Assembly (NCBI RefSeq): GCF_013373865.1
Contig: NC_050472.1
Coordinates: 22,725,136 to 22,789,135, forward strand
Length of the DNA stretch: 64,000 nt
DNA from: Monomorium pharaonis
Taxonomy: Eukaryota; Arthropoda; Insecta; Hymenoptera; Formicidae
Direction of reading: 5' to 3'
The notes beneath the pieces were generated by a model. The model saw only the letters and a list, made by a program, of their open reading frames with translations, made no database searches and had not been told where the DNA came from. The position numbers were made by a program, and so were the translations under genes. The first letter of the stretch is position 1. Each line of letters begins with the position of its first letter. Positions 12,241 to 23,159 of this stretch are shown piece after piece.

Positions 12241-15200
12241 AACAAAATTTTTACATAAGTGTATATTCAAAATATTTATAATATTACACTAAAATATAAA
12301 AGTTAACCGCATTGTGGTTTTAAAATAGATATTTATATATCACAAATAGAATCATGCATTTTTTAAATATCCTTTGAATTTTTTTACAACATCGAGCTTT
12401 TTTAAATATTATATATTATTATTAAAAATAAAATGTTATTAACGCTACATGATTTTAAAAAAATCACAAATGGCATGATGTACATTGCAGATTTTAAAAG
12501 AAATAACATTTTCTGTAACATTTTGAGATTTAGAAATAAAATAGTACTTTGAAATAAAAGTTAAAAAAGTTAATCCAATCTAACAGATCATCACTTTTTT
12601 AATACTCTCTTGAACTTCTCGTATAACAATCTAAAATTAAAAACTATGCATTGAAAATGAATTACGGTTTTTATTATTCATCATATTGTAAAATGAAAGA
12701 TCCAATAAAAAAAAAGAAAGCTTTTCCAAGTTGAACATTTCACCGGAAATTTTACACTACATTCGAATTTCTAGGATCTTTGCAGTGAAGAATTTATATG
12801 CGCTACGTGGTCTCTATTTGCACGAAACGATGGCACGTATCGGTGTGTCGTCCTCGTTGAAACTTAATTCATTTTTTTTGCAAAGAGTTTTTTTGCGTTA
12901 AATGATTTACGCGGAAATTCGCGCGGAGTACATTGTAAAAAATGAGATAGATGAGCCGAACGACGGTACCTGGCGTGACCGAATTATTGATTGGTAAACA
13001 CGGTCTGCATTACATTTCGTATCATTAAAATGTCATCATTATGCTGTGCAACATTCAAAATCGACAAGCCTACAATCAATAACAGCGACGATAATGACAC
13101 GTGTCTCCGTTGGATGAAATGCGCAGGAAATCTGATAAATAGATATCAAATTCATCGAGAAATGTGTCGCCGATAATCAGTTGATTTCAGTTCGGTTTGT
13201 ACATACATTATTGGTATCATGAATATAACACGCGTGAAAACTAAACGCACATAGACAATCGACATGGTTCTAATGTTGACACGTTGACAGATATACGAGT
13301 ACCACGCAACGAATATTATTGTCATTTTAGTACAACCACCGTAGTATGTATATTTAACACGATAATGTAACAATATCCATTTGCTTTTTATATGTAATTC
13401 AGAGAAGAATGGACGAATTATTTAAATAATTCTATGTTATGAATAAATGATATAAACTATGCGTCGCCAAGGATTAAAAAACGATGAATTAGAAAACAAA
13501 CTTTTCAAAAATGCTTTTGAAAAAATAATTATAAAGTATTTTTAAAGAATCTATCCAGAGAATCTATCCCTTCTATTTAAGATGTTGATGAAATCAAGAC
13601 CATCGAATGAAGAATCAAATCTTTAGAAATCTATAAATAAATGTAATTTTTATTTTTAATAATCCTGAGAGCAATTTGCAATCAAAAGATTTGGAAAAGG
13701 ATGGCTATGATCTCTTCCTTTTTTAGTTCGGCACTTTGTATGATAAAAAACTATTTAAAATAGGTTAAAACATATATAAGTATAGATTATTGTGGAGCGA
13801 TTTCGCGTATAAAATGACATTTTTCTTCCTGGTCGAGATTAAATCTCTCTGGCAGGGCGCGACGTGTCAACTGTTGAAATCCCTTTCGGAATGGAAACTC
13901 TGACGTGATGGGAGGGGGGTGGCGCCATTAAGTGGAACGTCAGTGGATTTTCCTCCGCGGGGCATTGTTCCTTCTGTTGGGTAGAAAAGTCAATTTCCTA
14001 AAAACAATTCTGTCGACCACGGCCCAGGGAGTAATACGTACGAATCAAGCGACCAGCCGCCCGCGGAAAACCGGGTGTGAACGAAATGAAATTACTACGG
14101 GCGCAGAAGAGAACGAATTTCTGTAACGGCGGCGACGTCGGTGCGCGAGGAGCGGTAAAGGGAACTAAAGTGGAATATAGCCCCGACAGGTTCGAAAATT
14201 GAGAAGAGCCAAAATCCTTTGGTCGCTTATCAATCGCCGGGGTTTACGGTATATCCCGGTTCCCTCAGTCTGCTCCTATCACATTTATCCCAAAATATAC
14301 GAGAGTTTTGCCAACGATGGCGAAATCGCGAACGCCCGGATCCCAGATAGCGACTCGATAGCGATCGTTGATATTACTTTTGGAATATTCCACTCGCGCA
14401 TAAAAAAAATATATAATCTGATCATCCCTGACGGTTGGTATCCCACGCTATGCCGTACGCAATACTTTTTTTATGCATATTTAAATGTCCTACGAAATAC
14501 TGATATACTAGAATATTCCATGGACATCGAAACCGTTTCTCTCGACTGCGGACTGTTTGACATTTTAAAGTTGATTTTCCATTCCGTTCCAAGTTTGCTA
14601 AAGAATTTATACTCGGAGAAATCCGATGTGAAGATGTAATGCACATTTTCCCTTTGTATTAATTTCGTACGAATATAACATGCATAAAATAAATGGTGAA
14701 TAGACTTGTACGGAATATATATTGTTTCATATGCATATACAATATTTATATAAAATGTGCGTGCGAAGTATGTCGCTCGATGGGCGAGGAAAAACTTTCG
14801 CAAACTTCGCAAACGCAAAGTCGGATTTTTCGCGTGGCGCGTATATAGATGCGACGTGTGCGTAAGAACAGCTTATGAGGTACCATTCATGGATTTTCGG
14901 TAAGAGCCTTTTGAGAGGGATTGAAAGGCTCGTTCGCCACGGCCTGAAAAGTGCGCGGAGTCTAGGCCGCGACGAAATTCAGAGGGTTCTTGATGTAAAA
15001 ACTCTTCAGGCAACTTCATGAGCCGGTGCTCGTAAGTTCGTGACACGAGTCCTCAGAAAGTTTCGGGGAAACGATTTACTTAGAGTACAACCGAGGTACG
15101 TTTCAGTTGTACAAATACTTTATCACTCGTGTGCATGAAAATCTCGACGCAATGCAGCGGCAAAATTGTCAAAAGTTATTCTTGTTAGATACATACGGTA

Positions 15201-16200
15201 ACGAGCAAAATTTCATTTATGAGATTGCTCGTTATTCATAAATGTTTCCTAATAATGAGGTACATTATTGTAAGTTAAATACATCTTCAAATTATTTGTT
15301 TCTCAAAATAATGAATACTTGATTAAAATAAATTGTCATTAATACAAATGTTAATTTAGTGACAATTCTGGGAATTTTATTTTTATTTTAAATGTGTGTT
15401 ACACAATTGTCATTAATTTAACCGACTAGAATAAGTAAATCTGAATGTTAATTTATATCAAGAAAATAATACGCAAAGAGATAGTTATAAAATAATGTTG
15501 GTACAATAATTAATATATATACTGTAACAATATTATACAGTAAAACATATAAAATTATTATTTGTACGGAAAACATTTTATTTACAACGTATATATCGCA
15601 TAAAGTTTCGAAATGTAAATAAACTTATTTCCGCAAAGAACAAGCTCTAATCGAAAAGCTCTCATTTTCCGTGTCTTACGGTAATCCATTTATTTTCCGG
15701 CGCTCGAAACTAATCGGATATTCACAAGTAATCAGAAACTCAGTAAAGTTCGACGTAAACCAATAAATTTCAGACACCTGAAGATAGGTTCGTGCACAAC
15801 TTGCGAACAGAATCCCGATTTAACGCACAGCTAGGGAAAATTTCCTATAACCGTGTACTAGCTGTTTAGATTTGGACGCGTAGCACCCGCAGACTGTCTC
15901 TTTGGCGGTATCGCCCATTAGTCGAAGCTCAACCGCTTTGAAGGTGAAGTTTTACGGATTCGTAATGATTCAGATAAACGATTTATCTCTTGAACGGTCT
16001 CGGATCTCTTGAAAGAATGGCTTTGGGCATTATTTTCCTTCTTGTAAATTTCCCTCAAAATGTTGGCACTCGAAGGGCATTATTTGGATTAAAATATTGC
16101 AAAAGGGGCGGTTGCTTAAGGTGGAAAGATTTATCCTAATCGGTCTTGAAGCGATCATCTACATGACACTTTCAATAATGATAATACTGAGTGTCAGTGA
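12241..16200. other. Non-coding mosaic of AT-rich and mixed sequence
   Basis: No exon supported. A 146-codon plus frame at 14199-14639 starts at TTG and has no recognisable domain. A local duplication of GAATCTATCC occurs near 13547-13570. The foldback at 15350-15422 is listed separately. Confidence 0.5.
15350..15422. mobile_element. 73-bp foldback element
   Basis: GTTAATTTAGTGACAATT at the left pairs with AATTGTCATTAATTTAAC at the right, with two mismatches and a one-base offset, around an A/T-rich centre. Compatible with a small MITE remnant; no clear target duplication. Confidence 0.5.
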
Positions 16201-17420
16201 TCAATCACCTGGGCTTTCGCGTAGGTGCCCCGCTCGCGTGCGATATTTCCCTATCTGTCCGACGAGAAAGGTGGCTGTGACTACTGCGCGCGAAGCCGAG
16301 AAGCCGATAAGCGTCGTTTTCCAGGATGTTAGTCGATCGGGGAGCGTCGCGTGTGTTTTTTTTTCCACCTGGCAGTTTACATGGGAACAAGAAGGGCCGG
16401 ATAATCGAGTATGCAAAGCCTTGATAACACCTACTCTTCAAGCGCAGGATACCCGCGTTACCACGATCCACGCTTCCGGACTCGGTTGGCGCGAAATTAT
16501 ACATACGACATATTATAAATATATAGAGGGTGTTTCAGGAGTCAGGCAATTGACCTAAATACCAGGCACGAGAAGCTAAAATAATAAGAATAGCTTTACT
16601 ATGTTGAGAAACGTGATGCGTCAAAGCTTACAGACTTTTCACGTATTTATGAACGAGAAATTGTTATAAACTGCGTAAAAAATGCGTTCAAAAAATACAG
16701 TTAAAAAGATTTTGTGAATTAACCATAAACGTTAAATTATGAAAAGAACAATTCACGTGTAAAAAGTTAACAATTTAATTACACGGATGAATTAATTCAA
16801 TATAGTAAAAATAATTTATGGAGAAACGTTAAAAATTCATTTTTAATTGTAATGTGTTTCGAGGTACTCTTTATATATTTTTATGTGCGTATTCAAATGC
16901 AAAATATATTATACGGACACATCGCGGCATATCGTTTGACTGCAGACGAGACGACGGATCTCTTAAACCCGAAGACGTTCAAATCCTTTTCTTCTTGCCT
17001 CGTTCGCCGTCATACACGTGAGATTAGCATCCCAAGACTCGGATAATTCGCGAAGACGGTAGATGCGAAATAGAGGAGAGGGAGGAAAGAGACGAGCCAA
17101 GAGGAAGAGACGAAGAGGTGAAAGGGAGACGAGACAGAAGAACCGAAGTTTCGTCGCGAGAACCGACGCGACGTCTTGTCCCGAACAAGTTTCTCCAACG
17201 GGGAGAACCGAATCTTTCGTGCTTTGTACCTTCGGCGCATGTGGAGCGCGGAAACTGGCAAGTCGGACGAGCGTATATCGAAATCCACGAGACTTCCCGA
17301 CCCAGCAGCCCGATGTTAAACTTCCGCGTACACGATGTGAGTTTTTCTATGCGAGAACCAACTCGCCCGGGGGAAGAGCCAATCTCGCATAATGCACGCG
17401 AGGACATTATGTGACATCAT
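16201..17420. other. GC-richer patches, no gene recognised
   Basis: Two patches (16200-16560 and 17000-17420) with overlapping open frames on both strands and no known domain. At 16527 the string AGGGTGTTTCAGGAGTC follows a TA and resembles the tip of some arthropod DNA transposons, but no partner end was found. Confidence 0.4.
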
Positions 17421-19384
17421 CTCGGAGCGAATGTGTTTTCCGTTTCAACAATTTTATCCTCATATGCACGGCATTCCAAACTCAAACCTCGGACAAGTAA
17501 ACATTAATTACAGAGTATGACACGATTCATTTATTGATCATGACGTAAAAATACCAGGTAAATCATTGCGTATGCAATAGTGGAGGTAAACGATGAAGCA
17601 ACCCATCACATTTGAGTCAAAATGCATCCGAGAATATAAATACGAAAACAATCTTATATGGATTAATAGGTACATGTACAATTGGTTGGTTGCAACACTT
17701 TTTTTCACAAGTTTCGCAACGCAGCTTGTTCACCGATCGATTGGTTCTTACTTATAGATCTAAACAATTACGCTCAACCGCCCCACGAGCAGAGTTGCGT
17801 TTCGAAACATGTCGAAAAAAGTATTGCCTTTTAGTAACCAACTGTACATGTAGTCATTTCGTTTTTTAGCATTTTGACCAAAACGTGATTGTTAAAATGC
17901 AAGATTGCTACTGCGCATTCTCGAGAATAAATCACCTTCTTTTTACATCATGTTTATTACCCTTTGTTGCATTCGTTTTTTTACACGTTATCTTTTTCAA
18001 ATGCATTTGTAGAGCCCAATACATTTTTTATATGTCTATGTGTGTTACTCAATTGAAAAATAAAAATATAAAATGTTAGTGTAAAACCAGCGTTATCAAT
18101 TTATCAAATTAAATTTTCAACGTTTTATAGATAGCGTCACTGCACCAGCCAATGAACAAATAAGAAATTCACGTTATATATTGAATTCTAATACGTATAA
18201 AAAAAAATCACTGAATGCTAAAAATTGTATATTCAATTTAAAAAAATATCATGTATATCAGGTATATCATTTGATCTGATTTAAATGTTATTTACAAAAT
18301 GTATAGTTATAAAGTATATAATAAAGTTATAAATGTATAGTTAGAAATATCAAAATTTATGCAAAGAACATAAAAACTACATTGTAGTGTAATAGCAGAC
18401 TGCTATTAACTGTACTAAAAAATAATTAAAAAAAAAAAAAAAAAATACATTTGCAATGAAACAGCGTATCAAATTAGTAGAACATTGTGCAGGCTTAATG
18501 CCATTCTATCATGGTGTGTGATATCGAGACTACATATATAAATCGGATACTCTATATAAACGATGCGAACTATTGAGATGGAAAAAAAAACGAGCGTAGC
18601 GGAAAATACCATTTTTGTGGCCGCTTTTATTTTCTGTAAATGTCACAGTCTTTTATAGAACGCTGCATGCGACCGGCGCTTATTAAATGTTATCGGGCAA
18701 ACGTCATTGAAAATAAAATGAACGTACCGCTTCCGCGCCGGAACACGGACCACCGGCCTTTTCAAAATAAACAAATATGAGGTGAACCGAACTTCGGTAG
18801 CTTAACAATACAGAGGGTCGACAGATGCGAATAACATTTAACGAAAAATGTCAAGGGGGCTAATACACGGCCTAGCAGAGAAAAGTGATTACGATACCGT
18901 CATACCTAACACGCGCGTACAACCTTTGATAAATGCCGCTACGTGCTAAAATCGAAATTTTTATATGTTTCGCAATGCACGCTCTCCCGCCCCTCTGCGA
19001 TTTATTAAATTCACGCTGCTGGCAACTGGTCAACCCGTATACGGAATTGAATGCGCGCGCGTTAATTTCGTTTCTCGTACAAATGGCTTTCCTTTATTTT
19101 CACAAATTGCGAATGTACGTACGCATACTTCGACAGCTGGGAAAGGGATTACCCCACATTGTATGTCAAAATGTTTTATCGATGTCGGCGACGAAATTTA
19201 TCAGCGCGTGATGACTAATGGATCCGCGTCTCGTCTAGAATCGAACTTACTGTGAAATATTTGCAGAAGGGAATCGTAGGGAGAGGGTGAATATTGTAAC
19301 TTACGGCGAGAGGTGGACACTATGCCGTTAACAATGAATATTGCAATGTTGTGTACTTCAGCTTCGTATTACGTGTGATATTTC
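17421..19384. other. AT-rich non-coding stretch with a mixed-composition block at 18590-19250
   Basis: No exon recognised. Includes a poly-A run at about 18428-18445 and short repeats of AATGTATAGTTA near 18300-18345. Confidence 0.5.
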
Positions 19385-19470
19385 GGTTTACCGCAGCATA
19401 GTTGATTACCTATCTCGGAATAACTCTGGTTTACCACTGCATAGTTGATTGGCTATATCGAAATAACGCG
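19385..19470 (+). repeat. 43-bp tandem duplication
   Basis: Two adjacent copies, 19385-19427 and 19428-19470, both starting GGTTTACC and sharing GCATAGTTGATT and ATAAC blocks with several substitutions. A decayed start of a third copy may follow at 19471. Confidence 0.8.
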
Positions 19471-19903
19471 AGTTTATCAGTTCGATGCATTAAAGCGGCA
19501 CACGTCATGCGTTACATATCACATTTGCCAGTATTGTTCGACTTTATGATAAAAAGTTTTCCGGGGCGCCACTATGTCGGCGAATTCATGAACATTCTTC
19601 GCACCGGTCTACGACAACACCTGCCAACCATTTCTTCAAGTCATCCATCTACTTTGCACTCGCGTTTCACATATTAAACTTCAGTTCACATCAGCGGAAG
19701 AAAATCACTAAAAAGTCTATGGGCAACATTCCTCTTTTATATTACGATATCGAGCGCAAATATTCTATATCTCCTTGCATACGAAAACTGAATCTTTGAA
19801 ATTTCTACCGAGTATTTGAAGTCTTTTGTTTCACGAATTCTTTAATCGCATTAGTCTAGCAATCATGTTAATATTTTAAATATTAACAATTTTTCAATAG
19901 TTC

Positions 19904-20325
19904 TTAAGAGGACTGGTGATGGTTAAAGATATCGAAAATTATCTTGCGTTTAATTGTTAAACAAAGTCGCGGATGAATATAAAACTTTTTTATTTTTTAC
20001 AGTATTAATTACAACATTATAAAGTAAAAAAATTTACTCAAAATCATTATAGAACGAATAATTTTAATGTTATTCTATAATGAATAATTTTAATGTTATT
20101 CTATAATGTAAAATATAAAATATGTTGTATTTGCGGTTTTAGCACGATTCCAGTCAAATGGAAAAAGATTTTAAGAAATCGCAAAAACATTTCCTTTCCT
20201 TTGGCTTCCCTCTAGAGGTTATATCTGAAAAATTTAAGATAAAAATAAAATTAACAAAATAGCGTCTAAAAAATAGAAAACGCAAGCTAATTTTCGATAT
20301 TTTCAACTGTCACCAATCCCCTTAA
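19904..20325. mobile_element. TTAA-bounded non-autonomous DNA transposon
   Basis: TTAA at 19904-19907 and 20322-20325 brackets a 414-bp element. Its outer ends form long inverted repeats: the left reads GAGGACTGGTGATGG and the right, read inward, GGGGATTGGTGACAG. Similarity continues through ATATCGAAAATTA and CTTGCGTTT, about 41 of 48 positions matching. A TTAA target duplication is the hallmark of piggyBac-superfamily insertions. There is no transposase frame, so this would be a MITE that moved in trans. An internal 26-bp tandem duplication is listed separately. Confidence 0.75.
20056..20107 (+). repeat. 26-bp perfect tandem duplication
   Basis: Two identical copies (20056-20081 and 20082-20107) of a unit that begins GAATAATTTT and ends TCTATAAT, inside the TTAA-bounded element. 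Confidence 0.9.
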
Positions 20326-22812
20326 AATAACTAAATAATTTAAACAAATTAAAAAAAATTTTTTTTAAATAATTTAATTTTTATCTTGCCATATAAAATA
20401 TACAAATGCATAAAAACGGGATTACAACCTAATAGTGTAAATAAAATAGTGTAAATAAATACTAATAAAATTTTTGACCTAATTCGAAAATTTCAAATAT
20501 TTAAATAAAGTATTTAAAAAATACTCAGAAAAACAACAAAATGATCAACGTAAAATAAAAGATTGGACTTTGTGTACCAGATTACAGCAATAGTAATTTA
20601 AATATAGTCTGATCGTGCAATGTTGAAAAATAAAATATGGCATTTATTAGCCAATAAACTACACACAATACGGTACATAATAGCAAACAATAGGATTCAC
20701 GTACAGCGCTGTATGTTTTTTCTGAAAGCAGGGAATATCGTATCATAAGCAAGACATACAATGCACAAAAAATGGGGTACAATGGGGCTTACGTATTCGT
20801 CCTGTTTTTCCCAGGACGAATTGTACAATACGCAAAAATCCACTAGGTATTTTCCCAACCGTCGGGCGAACGGAAGTATCCAATCACCCGTATTTTGAGC
20901 AGAATCCATTGGAGAGCCAGATTCAAAACACCAGGATATAGATTATCGGTGGACGATACTTTTCGATTCCGCGGAGTACGAATGTGATCATAAAATTGGG
21001 GTCCCCAATAGGGACACTGGTAACGTACATTGCATCAATGCAATCTATTGATACATACACGCACACCCACACAGGTGCAAGTTCAAAGCTAGGTTTTAAA
21101 ATAGTTCTCGGTTCATGGAACAGGATAGCAAAAATACAGTAGTAACAAAATTTAACTTGTCAAAATTATATCATACTTGAATAATATTCAGCAGAGAAAA
21201 CTTGCTGAATCGGTCAATATCGCATTAATATTTTATGTTTTTATTTAATAAAAGTAATTGTTAATAATAAAAATATATAATAAACGAGGAAAATAAAAAG
21301 ACAAAAATTTAACAAATTACATTTTGTTTTGTGTTAACAATACTTTAACGATACTTTAAAAGAATCACGTAGACATGTTAAATTTTTATCAATTAATGTA
21401 TATAATGTAATTATATAATTTTATATTAAATTTTTATATTTTTATAAAAAAAGATTTATAGAGGAAGAATATATTTATGTCACAGAATATATTCATGATG
21501 CATATATTTGCATAATTGTAATATAAAGAATAAGTTGATACTTTTATGAAATCTAGTTTCTTAAATTGCACCATCTTTTAAATCATATTAAGAAATAAAT
21601 TATATTAATGTAATACTGATAACAAGTAAAATTAATAATTGAATTAAATATAAACAAAGAAATGTTATATTACTGTATTTCTAAATGTATATTTCATATA
21701 AAAATGTATATATCATTAGTAAAGTGGAAAGAAACGAAGTTATGCAATGTTAACAACTTTAGAAATACGATTTTTTCTTTTTTAATTCAAAACATGTTTA
21801 CTATTCTGCAAATCTATATCTTCGACCTATCTAGATTATTGTAAATTATTTCATATCTCCACGCGGGAGATCTACAGGGGGAACGGTGAAATCATCGGAG
21901 TCGCACCAGCGACTCGGCACGTATACGCGGCGACGAAAGTTGGAACGACGGGTGCACCGAGCAAAGGGTGAAAGGACGGGTCAGCCGGCCGGAAGGTAAT
22001 GGGAGCGTAGGTTATACCCGTGGCCGCTCAATTAAATCTCGTCGACGTCGCGTGCAGGAAAGCGAGCGCAGCGTGCACCGGAGGCTTCCTTACCGATTTC
22101 GAGTGGGTGGACCCCGCTCTCAGAATTTATTAGTCCGTGCGACCGACCGACTAATCCCGGCTCGGGTTAGCCTGAGTGACTATTAATCGGAGGGTGTGTT
22201 GGTTGATTGCAGAATCATCGAGATCAAGTCGCGAATCACGAAAAGCATGAAAAAGCAATCATCCTATTATTATCGCCCTCTCGCCCGATAACTTTTTCCT
22301 TGAATATGGCTGCTAACGATAAGTTTGGTACAATTGTCGACACGTTGCAGAGAATATGATAGAAATTCGCTGGTGAGGTTATATACTGCGATGTTGTATA
22401 CCTGATCTAATTCTAGCCGAACATAATCTAACTTGAACTAAACGGATTTGATCCAATGTACGCTAATCTTGAATAGTCGCTACGTTCGAAGCTTAATTTG
22501 AATCATCATTTAAGTTAGCCACACAAATTGAATATAGTGATGTAATATATAAATGTTAAGTATTAAACTCAAAGAAGTTTAGAAAAGTTTTGGAATCATA
22601 AATTAAATGCAATATTAAAAACATTTTCTTCTACCTTAACGATAATTTATTTGCCATTCGATTTGACCGAGTTGAATATAAAGATACGTGAGAAATATTC
22701 AAATTAAAGTTGAATCTGAGACAGGAAGCGATTTATGACACGGCTAAGACCAATAAATTTTAGGATAAAATAATTTTTACAGTAAAAGTAGAAATAGAAT
22801 TTTTATAGTTAC
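20326..22812. other. AT-rich stretch, then a GC patch (21860-22200) downstream of exon B
   Basis: Presumed Beat intron. I checked the minus strand of the 21860-22200 GC patch for the expected C-terminal exon: its frames have stops and no hydrophobic anchor. A 14-bp duplication of TAGTGTAAATAAAA lies near 20432-20460. Confidence 0.45.
22807..22812 (-). other. 5' splice site after exon B
   Basis: AAAGAG|GTAACT on the minus strand, phase 1. A second usable donor with the same phase, TCGG|GTATGC, sits 27 nt earlier (exon end 22840), so the nine residues at the end of this exon may be optional. Confidence 0.65.
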
Positions 22813-23014
22813 CTCTTTCAGGCACGGGCTCGCGCATACCCGAGAGGAGATGGAGTTCGCTCTGTCTTGAGTAGATGCCGGGTATCTGGGCGGTGCAACG
22901 TAAGTTCAAACGGCCGTTTGTGTAATGGAACGGTCGAAGGGTAAGACTGATCTCGCTCCACTGCATCCCCCATTCGTCGTCCTTCGTCCGCTGTTGCCTC
23001 GCGGTCGCCTCCAC
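22813..23014 (-). CDS. beat: Beat-family gene, internal exon B (second half of Ig domain 2)
   Basis: Exon of 202 nt, phase 0 in and phase 1 out, encoding 67 residues from VEATARQQRT to MREPVPER. Joined to exon A it restores the Ig fold, with SMP followed by VEATARQ. The segment EISLTLRPFHYTNGRLNLRC supplies the E and F strands and the F-strand Cys (residue 40 of this exon), which should pair with Cys25 of exon A. CTAQIPGIYSRQSE is the typical Beat ending, C-x-A-x-I-x-x-x-Y followed by a short polar stretch. The acceptor on the minus strand is TTGATTTGTCGCAG|GTGG and the donor is AAAGAG|GTAACT. Reading on past the donor gives only an AT-rich tail and a stop at about 22760, which argues for splicing to another exon. 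The upstream open frame through the (GA)n tract to 23404 is intron, because it would insert a Ser/Leu repeat into the Ig domain. Family call firm; paralogue unresolved. Confidence 0.87.
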
Positions 23015-23028
23015 CTGCGACAAATCAA
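23015..23028 (-). other. 3' splice site before exon B
   Basis: TTGATTTGTCGCAG|GTGGAG on the minus strand, phase 0, compatible with the exon A donor. A (CT)n run on the minus strand (23155-23133) lies about 120 nt upstream, too far to be the pyrimidine tract proper. Confidence 0.75.
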
Positions 23029-23126
23029 GCGTGAGCCCGTCGTCGGAGAACGTGTGAACGTCGAACGAGAAAAGGAATTCGTGAACGCCAGAGGTTAGGC
23101 GAATGAGGTAAGAGTACCGAAGAAAA

Positions 23127-23132
<6 letters not shown>

Positions 23133-23155
<23 letters not shown>
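23133..23155 (+). repeat. (GA)n microsatellite upstream of Beat exon B
   Basis: About 11 GA units on the plus strand, hence (CT)n on the coding strand, about 120 nt before the exon B acceptor. Confidence 0.95.
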
Positions 23156-23157
<2 letters not shown>

Positions 23158-23159
23158 AG

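Noticed and set aside
14199..14639. 146-codon plus-strand frame
   Set aside because: Begins at TTG; no recognisable domain and no splice or promoter support.
16527..16545. AGGGTGTTTCAGGAGTC as a transposon end
   Set aside because: Looks like the tip of some arthropod DNA transposons, but I could not find a matching inverted end or a target duplication.
16097..16558. 153-codon plus-strand frame
   Set aside because: No domain; overlaps equally long minus-strand frames; ends in what may be a transposon tip.
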